Origin: Rhizobium sp. CIAT894
GTDB taxonomy: Bacteria; Pseudomonadota; Alphaproteobacteria; Rhizobiales; Rhizobiaceae
Direction: 5' to 3'
Assembly (NCBI RefSeq): GCF_000172795.2
Contig: NZ_CP020952.1
Coordinates: 654,395-718,394, forward strand
DNA length: 64,000 bases
This document shows, piece after piece, positions 33,653-41,483 of the stretch. Numbering within the stretch: position 1 is the first letter of the stretch; every line of letters begins with the position of its first letter. The translations under genes and the position numbers were made by a program. The notes beneath the pieces are model-generated. The model made no database searches. It saw nothing but the letters and a program-made list of their open reading frames with translations, and was not told the origin of the DNA.

Positions 33653-34327
33653 ATGTATGGAATGGAGAGCATGGAAAAGGGACCGGGGACGATGGCGGAA
33701 TTGTCGGAACAGAATGTCGGAGAGGAGAAGCGCCGGCGGCGATCCCGCAAGGGGGAGACGCGCCGCGCGGAGATCCTGGCGGCTGCGATGCGGCGCTTTG
33801 CCGAGGACGGCTACCAGAATGCCGCGATCGGCGATATCGCCAGCGACGTCGGCCTGTCACTGCCCGGCCTGCTGCATCATTTCCCGACCAAGGTTGATCT
33901 GCTGCTGTCGATCCTCGCCAAGCGCGATCTCGATAGCGCCGATTTCATCGGCCATTATCGCGCCGATCTTCGCGGCCTGCTCAAGGGCATGGTCGAGATC
34001 TTCCGCCGCAATGCCGGCATGATAGAGGTTATCAGGGCCTTCGCCATCCTGAATGCCGAGAGCCTGATGAAGGGCCACCCCGCCAAAGCCTGGTTTCTCG
34101 ATCGCGCCACCGAGATGCAGCAGCATATCGCCGCGACCTTCGAGCGGGCCGCCGCTGACGGCTCGATCGATGCCGGCATCGACGGCAACGCCATGGCCGC
34201 CGAACTGATCGCCGTCATGGACGGCCTGCAGATGCTCTGGCTGCGCGATCCCGACCGTTTCGACATGGTGGGCGGGCTGGAAGCCTATATTATCAGGCTG
34301 CTCGCAAGCCTCGACCTGAAGGAATGA
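33653..34327 (+). CDS. TetR family transcriptional regulator
   Basis: 224 residues as read. Helix-turn-helix near residues 40-85: RRAEILAAAMRRFAEDGYQN, IGDIASDVGLSLPGLLHHFP, KVDLLLSILAKRD. The rest is the helical ligand domain. Several start codons are possible (33653, 33662, 33671, 33692); the basic stretch RRRRSRKGETRR precedes the HTH in all. It is divergent from the GH3 beta-glucosidase, the most likely target. The ligand is unknown. Confidence 0.88.
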   Translation: MYGMESMEKGPGTMAELSEQNVGEEKRRRRSRKGETRRAEILAAAMRRFAEDGYQNAAIGDIASDVGLSLPGLLHHFPTKVDLLLSILAKRDLDSADFIGHYRADLRGLLKGMVEIFRRNAGMIEVIRAFAILNAESLMKGHPAKAWFLDRATEMQQHIAATFERAAADGSIDAGIDGNAMAAELIAVMDGLQMLWLRDPDRFDMVGGLEAYIIRLLASLDLKE

Positions 34328-34343
34328 ACAGGCCCGGATAGCG

Positions 34344-34679
34344 CTACCTGACACTGCGCGATGGCCGCTGGGGAGGGTAATGAGCGGGTGACACGCCTTT
34401 GGATCGCTCTCGAATATAGCTGGCGCAGAAATCCTTGAGGCCTCGGTATGATCCAATTCCGAGAAAGCTGCTCAACCGTATGACTGTCGTTTGCGAGACG
34501 CCGCATTTTTTTGCTACCGTAGCAGCGCTTTCGAACGCGACCATCTCCGGATGCTCAAGCATCCGCCTGGCGACCTGTTCCACCTGGCCAGGGAAGAATA
34601 TCTTTCTTTCGGCAATGGACTGCTTTAGTTCCTGAAAGCTCTGAGGACGCTGATCTTTCATTGGATGCATGGCTGACAT
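34344..34679 (-). pseudogene. RpiR-type regulator fragment: helix-turn-helix domain only
   Basis: About 111 residues from the ATG at 34679, with alternatives nearby. The sequence SFQELKQSIAERKIFFPGQV, QVARRMLEHPEMVAFESAAT, VAKKCGVSQTTVIRLSSFLG and YRGLKDFCASYIRERSK is the N-terminal HTH domain of RpiR regulators. The family is normally about 280 residues with a C-terminal sugar-phosphate-binding SIS domain, which is absent: the frame stops after a short tail and only 16 bases separate it from the TetR gene. It probably lost its 3' part in a rearrangement. It lies beside a sugar catabolic operon that the intact protein may once have controlled. Confidence 0.65.
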
Positions 34680-34783
34680 TGGCGCCTCCATGGCGGATGC
34701 ATTTCGCCCAGGACAAATCGACTTTGCATTCGTGGGGTCGGGCGACGCATGGATCCACATGGAACGGCTGCGTCGCCTTCACG

Positions 34784-35776
34784 TCAATTGACGGCAACTG
34801 GCCTGCCAGTATGCCAGCTCACTGTGGCGGCCTCCGCCAGCTTTTGAGCCTGGAGCCCATCCAGTCCACTTGGTCTCGGAGACGGGTTGCCGGCATTGAT
34901 CGCTTCGATGAAAGCGTTGATCTCGTTGGCATAAGCCTGCGCATAGCGTTCGAGAAAGAAATGTTGGACAGGATCGCCGCTGACGCCGTTCGCATTGGAA
35001 AGCTCGACGCTCGTCGCGGCGATATTTTTCGCTGCAAGCATGCCTGCAGCGCCATGGACTTCGATACGCTGGTCGTAGCCGTAAGTCGCCCGGCGCGAAT
35101 TGGTGATGACGGCAATGCGACCCGAAGCCGTCTGCATTTGCACGGCGGCGGTATCGACATCGCCTTCGGCCCCGATTGCCTTGTCGACGAGCGAGGATCC
35201 GAGTGCATTCACGACTGTAAATTCCTCTCCGACCAGGAACCGGGCCATATCGAAGTCGTGGATCATCATGTCACGGAACAGGCCGCCGGAGGATTTGACA
35301 TACTCGGCGGGCGGGGGTGCGGGGTCCCGGCTGGTGATCGTCACGATCTCGATTGCTCCGATATCGCCGCGGCGCAGGCGGGCCTCCAAACTCGCAAAGT
35401 TCGGATCGAACCGGCGATTGAAGCCAATCATCAAAGTCGACCTGTTTTTCTCGACAACCTCGAGGCAGGCGTTGATGCGGTCGACCGACAGGGATACCGG
35501 CTTTTCGCAAAGAATGGCCTTGCCGGCCCGCGCCGCGGCCTCGATCAGATCGGCGTGGCCCGGGGTCGGCGTCGCGATGAGGATTGCATCGACGTTCGGC
35601 GACTTGATGACATCCTCCGCTTCGGCAACCTCGGCGCCCGTCCGCGCGGCAAGCTCTTCAGCCGAAGCCTTGAAGGCATCCGCCACATAAGCAAGCTTCG
35701 CATTGGGGTTCGCCGCAATCGTTGTGGCATGCACTTTGCCTATCCGACCGGCGCCGATCACTCCAAACCTGATCAT
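34784..35776 (-). CDS. Gfo/Idh/MocA oxidoreductase, inositol 2-dehydrogenase-like
   Basis: 330 residues from the ATG at 35776 (GGAGAG upstream). NAD-binding fold at the start (MIRFGVIGAGRIGKVHATTI), the EKP motif in AGKAILCEKPVSLSVDRINA, and the catalytic-region residues GGLFRDMMIHDFDMARFLVG (D and H), as in inositol dehydrogenases (IolG/IdhA). The last gene of the minus-strand operon after binding protein, permease, ATPase and isomerase; its frame begins close behind the isomerase. It probably oxidises the imported sugar or cyclitol. myo-Inositol is a fair guess but not proven. Confidence 0.87.
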   Translation of the reverse strand: MIRFGVIGAGRIGKVHATTIAANPNAKLAYVADAFKASAEELAARTGAEVAEAEDVIKSPNVDAILIATPTPGHADLIEAAARAGKAILCEKPVSLSVDRINACLEVVEKNRSTLMIGFNRRFDPNFASLEARLRRGDIGAIEIVTITSRDPAPPPAEYVKSSGGLFRDMMIHDFDMARFLVGEEFTVVNALGSSLVDKAIGAEGDVDTAAVQMQTASGRIAVITNSRRATYGYDQRIEVHGAAGMLAAKNIAATSVELSNANGVSGDPVQHFFLERYAQAYANEINAFIEAINAGNPSPRPSGLDGLQAQKLAEAATVSWHTGRPVAVN

Positions 35777-35814
35777 TGATGTCTCTCCATTGTAAGTCTT
35801 GACTATCGAAATAT

Positions 35815-36624
35815 TCAAACCGTGAAGGCGTCGCGGAAGCGGGCCAGCGCCGTCTCATCGTCGCCGGAAGCCCATGCCTCCATGCCGATCGTGCCGCGAT
35901 AACCCATGTCCTTGAGCGCGCGGGCGATTGCCTTGTAGTTGATCTCTCCGGTGCCCGGTTCCATGCGACCTGGAACATCCGCAACCTGGATCTCGCCGAT
36001 AAAGGGGAGCGCACGCCGGCACAGCTCGATCAGATTCCCCTCACCGATCTGGGCATGGTAGAGGTCCAGATTGAGCTTCAGCGCCGGCCGGTTAACGGAC
36101 GAAACGAGCGCGAGCGTATCCTCGGCCTTCGCAAATGGAGTCCTGGGATGATCGACTGCCTGATTGAGATTTTCGAGCACGAAGGTCACGCCCTCCTCCT
36201 CCCCGAGGTCGGCGATGCGGTTCAGCGTATCGCGTGCCTTGAGCCACATGGAACCCGTCACCTGATCAGCCTTGACGACCGGCAGCCCGTTGCCGTCGAG
36301 ACCGGTGCCATGCAGGTTGAGACGCGGGCAATTCAGCTGCCGGGCAACGGGAATCGATAAAGTCGCGGTTCGCAGTAATTCGTCCGCGCCGTCGTCATCA
36401 GCGAGCGTGCCGGACACATAGCCCGTCATTGACGAAAAGACCGCTCCCGATCGCGCAAGCGCGGCGATGTCGTGTTTTGTCCAATCCCAGATTTCGGCAT
36501 GAAAGCCGAGTTCGGTAATACGCTTTAACCTCTCGACAACGGGGAGCGACTTGAAAATCATCTCGGCGCAGACAGCGAGGATGAAGGGGGATGAGGTGTT
36601 CGACGAACCGTCGATCATGATCAT
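35815..36624 (-). CDS. TIM-barrel sugar isomerase/epimerase, hydroxypyruvate isomerase-like
   Basis: 269 residues from the ATG at 36624. AP-endonuclease-2-type TIM barrel: FILAVCAEMIFKSLPVVERL at the start, LGFHAEIWDWTKHDIAALAR, and the metal-binding strand ends VTFVLENLNQAVDHPRTPFA, LKLNLDLYHAQIGEGNLIEL, IQVADVPGRMEPGTGEINYK and GTIGMEAWASG. The E-N-L-N and D-V-P-G-R motifs are those of hydroxypyruvate isomerase / OtnI. It sits between the ABC ATPase and the dehydrogenase and presumably acts on a keto-sugar intermediate. Confidence 0.87.
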   Translation of the reverse strand: MIMIDGSSNTSSPFILAVCAEMIFKSLPVVERLKRITELGFHAEIWDWTKHDIAALARSGAVFSSMTGYVSGTLADDDGADELLRTATLSIPVARQLNCPRLNLHGTGLDGNGLPVVKADQVTGSMWLKARDTLNRIADLGEEEGVTFVLENLNQAVDHPRTPFAKAEDTLALVSSVNRPALKLNLDLYHAQIGEGNLIELCRRALPFIGEIQVADVPGRMEPGTGEINYKAIARALKDMGYRGTIGMEAWASGDDETALARFRDAFTV

Positions 36625-36692
36625 TTTCCATGTTTGATGATTGAGAAGGCGGCAGCCTCTCACAGCCAATCGGCGCCGCCGGATAAGCAGTG

Positions 36693-37487
36693 CTAGATCG
36701 TGCCGCCAAGCTCGGCGGACAGTTGCTGCAGCTCCTTGCCGCCCGCCATCAGGTTCTGCAGCTCGTCCATCGCGATCTCCGCCTTGGCAAAAGTGCCGAG
36801 CGTCTGGCCGCGATTAAGGATGGTGAAGCGGTCCGCCACCGCATAGGCGTGCCGAACATTGTGGGTGATGAAAATCACGCCCAATCCGTTCTGCCGGACC
36901 TGATGGATGTACTTCAACACCATTGAGGTTTGCGCCACGCCGAGCGCCGAGGTGGGCTCATCGAGGATAAGGATCTTGGCACCGAAATAGACCGCGCGCG
37001 CAATCGCAACGCATTGGCGTTCGCCACCAGACAAAGTGCCCACCGCCTGATTGGGATCGCGGATATCGATGCCGATCTTGCGCATCTCTTCACGCGTGAC
37101 ATCGTTGCAGTGCGCGAGGTCGAAGTGACGGAATGGGAAGATGCCCTTGCGGCGCTCCCGCCCCATGAAGAAATTACGCGTGATCGACATCAGCGGAATC
37201 ATGGCGAGGTCCTGATAAACCGTCGCAATCCCTGCATCGAGGGCGTCGCGCGGACTGCGGAAATTGACCGGCTTGCCTTCGACCAGGAACGAACCCCCGC
37301 TTGGCCGGACGACACCGGACAGCGTCTTGATCAACGTGGATTTGCCCGCGCCATTGTCGCCGAGGAGACAAAGCACCTCTCCGGCCGACACTTGCATCGA
37401 CACACCGTTGAGAGCGATCACGGAGCCATAGTGCTTGACGATATCGGTTACTTCGATGATCGGCGTTCGGTTATTGACGTCTGGCAT
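36693..37487 (-). CDS. Sugar ABC transporter ATP-binding protein, single-domain CUT2 (FrcA-like)
   Basis: 264 residues from the ATG at 37487, two bases after the permease stop. Walker [19 protein letters not shown]. Signature: [17 protein letters not shown]. Walker [22 protein letters not shown]-loop: [13 protein letters not shown]. Most CUT2 sugar ATPases (RbsA type) are fused doubles of about 500 residues; this one has a single ABC domain, as in the fructose transporter ATPase FrcA of Sinorhizobium. An in-frame upstream extension to 37682 runs through the permease gene and is rejected. Confidence 0.9.
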   Translation of the reverse strand: MPDVNNRTPIIEVTDIVKHYGSVIALNGVSMQVSAGEVLCLLGDNGAGKSTLIKTLSGVVRPSGGSFLVEGKPVNFRSPRDALDAGIATVYQDLAMIPLMSITRNFFMGRERRKGIFPFRHFDLAHCNDVTREEMRKIGIDIRDPNQAVGTLSGGERQCVAIARAVYFGAKILILDEPTSALGVAQTSMVLKYIHQVRQNGLGVIFITHNVRHAYAVADRFTILNRGQTLGTFAKAEIAMDELQNLMAGGKELQQLSAELGGTI

Positions 37488-37489
37488 GA

Positions 37490-38611
37490 TCAGCGCTCCC
37501 CGGTAACCTTGCGGCGGATGAAATTGTTGAAGAGAACAGCCAGCAGCAGCATCGAGCCGAGGAAGACCTGAAACCAGTCGGAGTCGAATTTGGTATAGGT
37601 CAGGCCAATGGAAACCGAGCCGAAGATGATCGCTCCGAAGAAGGCGCCGATTGCCGAGCCATAGCCACCCGTGAGCAGGCATCCACCAATGACGGCGGCG
37701 ATGATCGCCTCGAACTCTTTCTGAAAACCGCGTCGGGCATCGGTCGAGCCGGCATCAAGCACGGTGATGATGGCGACCAGCGCGGCGGCGCACGCCGTCA
37801 ACGCGAACAGGCCGGTTTTCACCCTATGGACGGGGACGCCTGAGTTTCTTGCTGCATTCGGATCGCCGCCGGCCGCGAAGATCCAGTTGCCTGTGCGGGT
37901 GCGCAGCAGGACCCATGTTGCAGCCAGGGCAAGCACGACGAACCACAGGACCGACACCGGGATGCCGGTGACTTTCGGCAGGCCGTTCGGGAACTTGTCG
38001 ATCAGATCGTGATCTGCAAGCCAGACGAATGGGCCCTTCAGCGCATCGCCGGAAAAGAGCCCGAGCAGCGGACTGTCCTTCACATGGTCGCCGATGCCGC
38101 GAAGCTGCGTCGAGCCGCCGGTGGCCCATTTCAGACCGACGAGGGTCAATCCGCGCAGGATGAAGAGAAATGCCAGGGTCACGATGAACGACGGCAGGCG
38201 AGTGTGGATGACGATTTGCCCATTGATCGCGCCCATGAACGCCGCAAACAGCATCGTCATGACGATGGCAACCGAAAGCGGTTGACCGAAATTGGTCAGG
38301 ATGACTCCGAAGATCAGGCCTGCGAAAGCCACCATCGAGCCGATCGACAGATCGAACTCGCCGCCGATCATGAGCAGTGCCGCTGCAATGGCGAGGATTC
38401 CCAGTTGCGATGCCGGTGCCATGATGGTCATCAGGCCCGAAAGGGAGAACATCGTCGAATCTGCGGTAAGAAAGAAAAACACGATGACGAGGACAAGGCC
38501 GGCGACAGCACCCAGTTCGGGCCGCCGCATCATGTGCGTCAGGAAACTCACTTGTTTGACGCGCTCATCGGCCTTCGATGCGGCCGGCGTTCTCTGCTCA
38601 AGCAAAGCCAT
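37490..38611 (-). CDS. Sugar ABC transporter permease, CUT2 family
   Basis: 373 residues from the ATG at 38611 (GGGAGGAG upstream). About ten membrane helices: [40 protein letters not shown] (the conserved GGxxDLSxG motif continues as [16 protein letters not shown]), [20 protein letters not shown], and the C-terminal [20 protein letters not shown]. This is the RbsC/FrcC type. Two hairpins lie in the 120 bases between the binding-protein gene and this one, a common way to lower expression of the membrane genes relative to the binding protein. Confidence 0.92.
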   Translation of the reverse strand: MALLEQRTPAASKADERVKQVSFLTHMMRRPELGAVAGLVLVIVFFFLTADSTMFSLSGLMTIMAPASQLGILAIAAALLMIGGEFDLSIGSMVAFAGLIFGVILTNFGQPLSVAIVMTMLFAAFMGAINGQIVIHTRLPSFIVTLAFLFILRGLTLVGLKWATGGSTQLRGIGDHVKDSPLLGLFSGDALKGPFVWLADHDLIDKFPNGLPKVTGIPVSVLWFVVLALAATWVLLRTRTGNWIFAAGGDPNAARNSGVPVHRVKTGLFALTACAAALVAIITVLDAGSTDARRGFQKEFEAIIAAVIGGCLLTGGYGSAIGAFFGAIIFGSVSIGLTYTKFDSDWFQVFLGSMLLLAVLFNNFIRRKVTGER

Positions 38612-38647
38612 ACTCCTCCCAGTGGGACGTAGTTCAAGGTAGGGGCG

Positions 38648-38700
38648 ACGCTGCTCGGCAGCGTTCTGTGCTTCAAAACCTCCTCCCCATCGGGGAGGAG
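38648..38700. repeat. Two intercistronic hairpins
   Basis: Two stem-loops between the binding-protein and permease genes: 38648-38664 (ACGCTGC, 3-base loop, GCAGCGT) and 38680-38700 (CTCCTCCCC, 3-base loop, GGGGAGGAG). They probably stabilise the upstream binding-protein mRNA or cause partial termination; the second resembles rhizobial palindromic intergenic repeats. Confidence 0.5.
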
Positions 38701-38731
38701 ATGCTGGGAGAATGCCTTTCGGCAATTCCGG

Positions 38732-39679
38732 TTAGCGAATGCCCTTGGCGGAGAGATCCACAACCTGGGCAGCCTTTTCCTTGGTAATCAGGTTCGGCCC
38801 GGACGGAACGTTGCCGCCTGGGATCAGCCCGTATTTGGCGTAGTTGGCCAGGAATACGACCGGCAGATAGCCCTGCAGGAACTGCTGCTGATCGATCGCG
38901 AAGGCTGCCTTGCCGTCGGCCACGGCCTTCAGGAAATCTGCCGAGAGGTCGAAGGTCGCGACATTGATCTTGCCGGTCATTCCAACATCCTCGACAGCCG
39001 CCAGAGACGGCTCGCCGGCGGTGCCGGCGCCGAGCGCCATGACGGTATCGACAGCGGCATTCGAACTCAGCGCCGCCTTGACCTTTGCGCGGACGTCGGC
39101 CGGATCGTTGCTGACGGGCAGAACCGTGACCTTGGCGCCAAAACCGTCGGCAAAGCCCTTGCAGCGCAGATCGAGCGCGACATTGCCGACCTCCTGGTTG
39201 ACGCACAAGCCTTCCTTGCCGCCCAGTTCATGCAGCTTCGCACCGGCGGCCTTGCCCGCGGTGTATTCGTCCTGGCCGACATGCAGAAGCGCTCCCAACT
39301 CCTTCGAAACATCCGATCCCGAGTTGATGGAAATAACCGGAATGCCGGCGGCCACGGCCTTCTTGATCGACGGACCGAGCGCCGAGGCGTCCGGAATGGA
39401 GACGATAAGCCCGTCAGGCTTCTGATTGATGGCCGCATCGATGAGCTGCCCCATCGAGACCATGTCGAATGTTTCCGGCGCCCGATAGTCGACGCTGATG
39501 CCGATATCCTTAGCGGCCGCGTTGACGCCGTTCTTGACCACGGACCAGAACGGGTCATTGGCCTGGCCGTGGGTGACGGCAACGATGCGAATGTCCGCCG
39601 CGTTGACAACCACCGAAGAGCCCATCAGCGCAACAGCGACGGCGGCGCCTGCGAAAAGCGCTTTCAAACCTAATTTCAT
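38732..39679 (-). CDS. Sugar ABC transporter periplasmic binding protein, CUT2 type
   Basis: 315 residues. Signal peptide (LGLKALFAGAAVAVALMGSS, cleavage near VNAADIR). The two-lobed ribose-binding-like fold shows in IRIVAVTHGQANDPFWSVVK, NQKPDGLIVSIPDASALGPS, AAGIPVISINSGSDVSKELG and FDLSADFLKAVADGKAAFAI, then DQQQFLQGYLPVVFL. This pattern (VTHG..DPFW; DQQ..LQGY) is common in sugar and cyclitol binders of the Frc/Ibp group. It is the first gene of the operon, divergent from the LacI regulator with two palindromic operators between them. Confidence 0.9.
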   Translation of the reverse strand: MKLGLKALFAGAAVAVALMGSSVVVNAADIRIVAVTHGQANDPFWSVVKNGVNAAAKDIGISVDYRAPETFDMVSMGQLIDAAINQKPDGLIVSIPDASALGPSIKKAVAAGIPVISINSGSDVSKELGALLHVGQDEYTAGKAAGAKLHELGGKEGLCVNQEVGNVALDLRCKGFADGFGAKVTVLPVSNDPADVRAKVKAALSSNAAVDTVMALGAGTAGEPSLAAVEDVGMTGKINVATFDLSADFLKAVADGKAAFAIDQQQFLQGYLPVVFLANYAKYGLIPGGNVPSGPNLITKEKAAQVVDLSAKGIR

Positions 39680-39719
39680 TTTACCCTCCCAAAACAGTCC
39701 GCCTCATGCGAACCAGCTG

Positions 39720-39735
39720 TTGCTACCGGGTGCAA
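39720..39735. promoter_or_regulatory. LacI-type operator 1
   Basis: TTGCTACCGGGTGCAA: a near-perfect palindrome with the central CCGG-like core typical of LacI-family operators. It is 41 bases upstream of the binding-protein start, and its centre is 21 bp (two helical turns) from operator 2. Confidence 0.65.
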
Positions 39736-39740
39736 CTCCT

Positions 39741-39756
39741 TTGCTACCGGTAGCAA
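39741..39756. promoter_or_regulatory. LacI-type operator 2
   Basis: TTGCTACCGGTAGCAA: a perfect 16-bp palindrome between the LacI gene and the sugar transport operon. It is probably bound by the LacI regulator at 39852-40847. Confidence 0.72.
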
Positions 39757-39851
39757 GCAGGGCCAAGTTACTTTATCGTCGGCAAAAATCAAGCATCCAT
39801 TCCATTTTTATTTTTTTATGGAATATTCATTCCAATTGAGAGGAGAAAGGC

Positions 39852-40847
39852 ATGCGCAAAAGGGCAACCGCGAAAGAGGTGGCGGAAGCTGCGGGCGTAT
39901 CGAAATGGACGGTCATCCGTGCGTTTACGCCAGGCGCATCCATCACCGACGCCAGCCGGCAGAAGGTACTTCGGGCCGCCGAGGCGCTGAACTATTCGCC
40001 GAACCTGCTTGCCCGCAGCCTCGCGACGAACATCACCCATCAGGTCGCGGTCTTCGTCGACGACTTCACCAATCCGCACAAGCTCCCGGTTCTGGAGATG
40101 CTCACCGAGCGCCTGCAGGCGGAGGGTCTGTTAACGGTGTTGATCAATATCAACCGGCATTTCGATCATGTACACGCCCTGATCAATGCCGATCAACGAC
40201 AATTCGACGCGGTGATCTTGTTTGGGACGGCATTTCGCGAGGAAACGCTCGGCGATCGACGCCTCGGCCCAGGTTTCCCGCCGATGTTCGTTCTGGCAAG
40301 AGATAGCCAGATCCCTGGCGTCCCTGCAATCGCCTGCGATGCTGAACTCGCTCTCAGCCAAATGGTCGATTACCTGTTCGACAAGGGTTATCGCCGTCCG
40401 GGTTTCATGACGGGAGCAAGAACCCTGTCGACGGCACTCGGCCGGCGCCATCACTACGCGAATTTCTGGCGGCGGAAGGGTGTCGAGAGTATCGTAGAGC
40501 TGAATACGGACCGATACAGTGCTGAGGCGGGCGCCGAGGCGGCGCGAGCCTATCTAAGCGCAACCCCCTCTTCCTCACGTATCGATGTATTGATGTGTGA
40601 AAATGACATTCTGGCGTTGGGAGCCATGGATACGGCCCGCAGTGAATTCGGTTGCCGCGTTCCGCAAGACCTTGCCGTGGTCGGCTTCGACAACATCGCG
40701 CTTGGCGCGACGCCCGCCTATGGGCTGACGACTTACGAGCAGCCCACTTATGACATGATTAACACGATAGTGGAGATGATAATCGGCGCCCGTGCTGTCG
40801 AGACAGTCATCTTGCCGGGGCGTCTCGTTCCCAGGCTATCCGCCTGA
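39852..40847 (+). CDS. LacI family transcriptional regulator
   Basis: 331 residues. N-terminal LacI HTH: ATAKEVAEAAGVSKWTVIRA, FTPGASITDASRQKVLRAAE and hinge ALNYSPNLLARSLA. The periplasmic-binding-like effector domain follows (HQVAVFVDDFTNPHKLPVLE; RIDVLMCENDILALGAMDTA; DLAVVGFDNIALGATPAYGL). It is divergent from the CUT2 operon and the tandem operators at 39720-39756, so it is the obvious local regulator. The inducer is presumably the transported sugar or a product. Confidence 0.93.
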   Translation: MRKRATAKEVAEAAGVSKWTVIRAFTPGASITDASRQKVLRAAEALNYSPNLLARSLATNITHQVAVFVDDFTNPHKLPVLEMLTERLQAEGLLTVLININRHFDHVHALINADQRQFDAVILFGTAFREETLGDRRLGPGFPPMFVLARDSQIPGVPAIACDAELALSQMVDYLFDKGYRRPGFMTGARTLSTALGRRHHYANFWRRKGVESIVELNTDRYSAEAGAEAARAYLSATPSSSRIDVLMCENDILALGAMDTARSEFGCRVPQDLAVVGFDNIALGATPAYGLTTYEQPTYDMINTIVEMIIGARAVETVILPGRLVPRLSA

Positions 40848-41000
40848 TTGCCGGTTCAAGTATCCGCGCCAGATGCGAACTTATCGCATCATGCACGGTC
40901 TGCAGCTTCGACATTATCGCGCCTGGAGGCCCATGTCGGCTGGCGGCTTACAAGCCTCGGCGTGGAAGCCGTCCACGCAATTTGTATTGGACATCGGCAG

Positions 41001-41417
41001 TTAGGTCGACCTTAATCGTCGCGCCCGTTTTTCTGCTGCTTCAATTGAAATTTCGGTGCGTACGACCGCCTTCTGGGCAGCGGCAAAATCGGCAGCGGCT
41101 TGTTCTGCCCGCTGTTGGACGGCAAGCCGGGCGAGCTTGCGGGTCTCAAGCAACACTCCGGCATCGGCTTTACGGCTGTGCAACACGGATTGTCGCATCA
41201 GGGCGTCCTGGAGCTGCGCGCCGGAAACAATGCCGTCCTTGCGCAATTCTTTGGCGACGGGATTGCCTGCGGCCCGGCTCGCCGCGATCTCGTGCGCCTT
41301 GGAGGCGGCCGCCTCCTCTTCCCTTGCCCGTTCGGCATCCGCACGCGCCTCGGAGAGGCTGCGGGAAAGATTGTCTGCCCGCAGATGAAGCGGCCCCTGT
41401 TCCCAGGGGCCGGGCAT
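41001..41417 (-). CDS. Hypothetical coiled-coil protein
   Basis: Up to 138 residues, not recognised. The body is strongly helical and charged, rich in Ala, Glu and Arg (SRSLSEARADAERAREEEAA; QRAEQAAADFAAAQKAVVRT; ISIEAAEKRARRLRST), consistent with a coiled coil. It lies 67 bases downstream of a chemoreceptor gene on the same strand. The first codons overlap a strong hairpin (GGCCCCTGGGAACAGGGGCC), which may be the chemoreceptor terminator, so a later start or no gene at all is possible. Confidence 0.4.
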   Translation of the reverse strand: MPGPWEQGPLHLRADNLSRSLSEARADAERAREEEAAASKAHEIAASRAAGNPVAKELRKDGIVSGAQLQDALMRQSVLHSRKADAGVLLETRKLARLAVQQRAEQAAADFAAAQKAVVRTEISIEAAEKRARRLRST

Positions 41418-41483
41418 TCATCGATCAAAATTTCATACCGCTTTCCCGCGTCACCAACCGCGACGGTCCGTGACGCGCCGGCA

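Noticed and set aside
39765..39775. AAGTTACTTTA upstream of the CUT2 binding protein, resembling part of the shared 31-bp element
   Set aside because: Only about 10 bases match, the spacing to a TTGA-like box differs, and LacI operators already explain the region; probably chance.
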